Source: Aplysia californica
Taxonomy: Eukaryota; Mollusca; Gastropoda; Aplysiida; Aplysiidae
Direction: 5' to 3'
Length of the DNA: 64,000 bases
Assembly: GCF_000002075.1 (NCBI RefSeq)
Contig: NW_004797431.1
Location: 313,682-377,681 of the forward strand
Each line of letters opens with the position of its first letter. Position 1 is the first letter of the stretch. A program made the translations under genes and the position numbers. The notes below the pieces were generated by a model that ran no database searches, was not told the origin of the DNA, and saw only the letters and a program-made list of their open reading frames with translations. Of this stretch, positions 61,646 through 64,000 are shown piece by piece.

Positions 61646-64000
61646 TCTAGATTCTATTAGAACAAGTGAGTCGGACTTGAATGAATCCACACGATCAGAA
61701 CAATTGATGAAACTGAAAGAAGATAATTTTGGTCATCTTCCTTCTCCGTATTCGCATTTCTACTCGGGTTCCGACAATTATGTCGGAAACGCCGACGTCC
61801 GCAGTCGGCGGTCGGCACGAAAACGAAAGTGCCGACAAAGCCGACGGGACAAAAAAGGGGGTGCTGGCAGTCGGCCAGGCCTCGCACTACGCACATAGAC
61901 TAATACAGGTGGGCCTAGCGATAGCATCAGCCGGCTCGCGGGTGGGGTCACGATTGTCAGATTTCAGACAATTGTCGGCAAACAAGCAGGTCTAGAATGA
62001 ACTTTGTTGACCCCGACAACCGACAGTCCCCCACCCACGAGCTACTCACACGTACAAGGTCATGTCACGTGACGCGAATGAGCATTTGAAAGTTCCACTG
62101 ACAGGTCTTGATGATGGGCCCGACTAACCAGAAATGAAATTTGCTTTAAAGCAACGGCAGAAAAACGAATAGATTATTCTTAGGCCCATGTCATAATTGT
62201 TACAGTAATAAGGACACCATCGGAGAATTCTGGGTTATAAAAGCGAAAGTAGATCTTGAGCGTATCCAAGTCGGAATTCAAAATCGATACTACATCGATT
62301 TTAGTTGAAATGACGTGCGTGAGTCATCTACTAGATGCTTTAGAAATAGCGTTCCAAGTTCCTGCCGATAAAAAGTCCAATCCGTGCTTCCAAGCAAAAG
62401 AGATTGCAGAACTTGTATTTTTTTCTAAGAATCGCACGCAACGACAAAAAATCAGGATACTGCCGATCGAAATCGGGATGCTTGAGATTTGGGGCAAAAA
62501 ATCGGGATATCCCGATTAAATCGGGATGAGTGGCAGGTCTGCATTTATCAACATTTGACCATCGGTACCAATACACCAATAAGCATTTCATCACAAAGGG
62601 TGGACCAACTCAACACATGTATTGTTGTCTGATAAGACAGAGCAGTGCCAAAAAATGTTTACTGTTCTTAGATCAATGAATCTTTGGACACTATTCAACT
62701 ATACCTCCCTTCCATCAAAAGGGAAAACTTCCATAACACTGTCGCTGCCACCGTAAACTTACAAGACAAGTACATCCTTCCAAACAAATCTACTTGCTGA
62801 CACGACTTTTCTTCTACTTTCAATCTACAGGCAAAAACAACTTTCAGCCATAAGGAAAGGTAGTCACCAGTTCAACACATTTGTCAATTAAGTAAAACAC
62901 TACTTGCAGAGATGCCAACCACTGAAAACCGAAATGAGTATTGGGAAATATGAAAATGTGTATTTTCTGGGGAAAATGTGTATTCCCCACGATCAACCGA
63001 CCGACCAACCATTAATAGTAAAATGTTCAAGGTGTCCAGCAATATTTTCTGAAAAAAAATTACTTGCCCACCAGCTCGAAAAAGGGAGCACACACGCGTA
63101 CAAATACATGTATCCAGTCAACAACTCGTCAGTGTTCAATGTCATACTGGGGTCTTGTTTGACTTAAGTATTTCAGTCTATTTTATAATATTTTCCTCTC
63201 ATTATTATATAAAAAATAAATCCTGCTTTGTGAGTTCGGAAGGGCCTACAACAAGCATTTCGACTATCAAGAACCAGTCTGGGTGTCATGATTCATATTA
63301 TGAACTGACAGACTCAAATTAATGCTCAAACTCAGAGAAAAGCAACAACTTGAAAGGCTCAAGTAGACCCATGCTCCATGAGAGTTGTAACAACTGTGGT
63401 AGGGCAAGATGCAGTGACACTGAAAATATGCCAGTCTTGAACAGAAAGCTACAACATGTACTGCAGGTATAATTTACTATCACCCATCCAATGAAACGCG
63501 AACACTTTATTTCAATAACACAGACTTGCAAAGTATGAGGGGTTCCGATTCCGCACACGGCCTGCACCAAGGCGCGCTTTGCACAAAACTAATCAAAATT
63601 CTGAAATGTGCTTCCAAGTTTTTGTCATCTGGTGTTGCCTTAAAAACACACCCCCCCTCCCCCGATAGTATCTTATAACCCCCAAAAATCAATAATCTCC
63701 TCCCCTATGCCGTAGTCATATACTTCGCAGCACCGCTACTCCCATCAAAGACGGTCTTTGCTCACCAGATGCCGTTATTTATGATGCGAGTGCGCGCATT
63801 CGCAATGGCGCAGGTTCAGTGACCGGTCACGATGGCGAGCCAGACAATCTAGAAATCAGACGACGCTTGTATTTTCTTTTCTTTTTTTTCCCCACAAGTG
63901 ACAGCACAGCGACGAGTCCGAGTATTTATTACATTTTATTTGCACGGCCACATTGCGTTTATAATGCACAACCTGCATGCCACAAATGTTGCGTTTTCAG

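Larger units (their letters stand above)
58400..64000. other. Upstream flank of the SEC14L leader exon; repeats, no gene recognised
   Basis: I searched both strands for PRELI-domain exons and found none. Contents seen: G-run at about 60,681, AGATCT-rich tracts (60,770-60,850; 61,270-61,500), a duplicated block (61,205/61,558), a CCGAC-rich GC block (about 61,765-61,880), an AATCGGGATATCCCGATT palindrome (62,500-62,517) and GC-rich sequence near 63,750-63,840. Confidence 0.6.

Overview
This is an animal nuclear genomic window. Both recognisable genes are split by GT-AG introns, and the sequence between and inside them is full of microsatellites, tRNA-derived SINEs, LINE pieces and small inverted-repeat DNA transposons. 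The mix (TAA-tailed tRNA SINEs with a 'TAGCGC' tail region, APE/RT LINEs with a C-terminal Cys/His finger, very long CA/GT, CT and poly-C/poly-G tracts) suggests a lophotrochozoan, most likely a gastropod mollusc. That assignment is inference. There are no bacterial genes, CRISPR arrays or recognisable virus-like elements.

Left part (about 1-15.3 kb, + strand): the last 14 coding exons of an axonemal outer-arm dynein beta heavy chain (DNAH9/11/17 clade). They give 951 residues running from the end of AAA5 through AAA6 to the C-terminal domain, ending in ...ALLLQV and a stop at 14,321. All exon phases agree. The introns hold a pogo/Tigger remnant, a MITE, SINEs, a LINE fragment and a G-rich polypurine minisatellite.

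Middle (about 15.6-22.4 kb): a transposon-filled spacer. A pair of 38-bp inverted termini 4.4 kb apart encloses a 5'-truncated LINE, which is itself interrupted by a SINE. Two further inverted-repeat elements follow.

Right part (about 22.4-58.4 kb, - strand): a SEC14L1/SEC14L5-type lipid-transfer protein with CRAL-TRIO and GOLD domains. Ten coding exons run from an ATG at 58,319 to a stop near 44,011, about 490 residues. The first coding exon gives a short leader (MADRVNSS) spliced directly to the linker before CRAL-TRIO. The N-terminal PRELI domain usual in this family is therefore absent from this transcript model. A TATA box, an initiator-like site and a perfect AGGTCAnnnTGACCT palindrome lie just upstream of that ATG, which suggests a dedicated promoter. 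Two possible extra 3' exons (33.6-33.8 kb and 25.0-25.1 kb) suggest alternative 3' ends. Beyond 58.4 kb I see only repeats, including (AGATCT)n and a duplicated block, and no gene.

The two genes converge tail to tail. Their human relatives SEC14L1 and DNAH17 are both in 17q25, so the pairing may reflect old linkage. I found no convincing wholly new system. The best leads are the PRELI-less promoter with its hormone-receptor-type palindrome, and a tandem repeat that has copied a genuine splice donor of the SEC14L gene several times.
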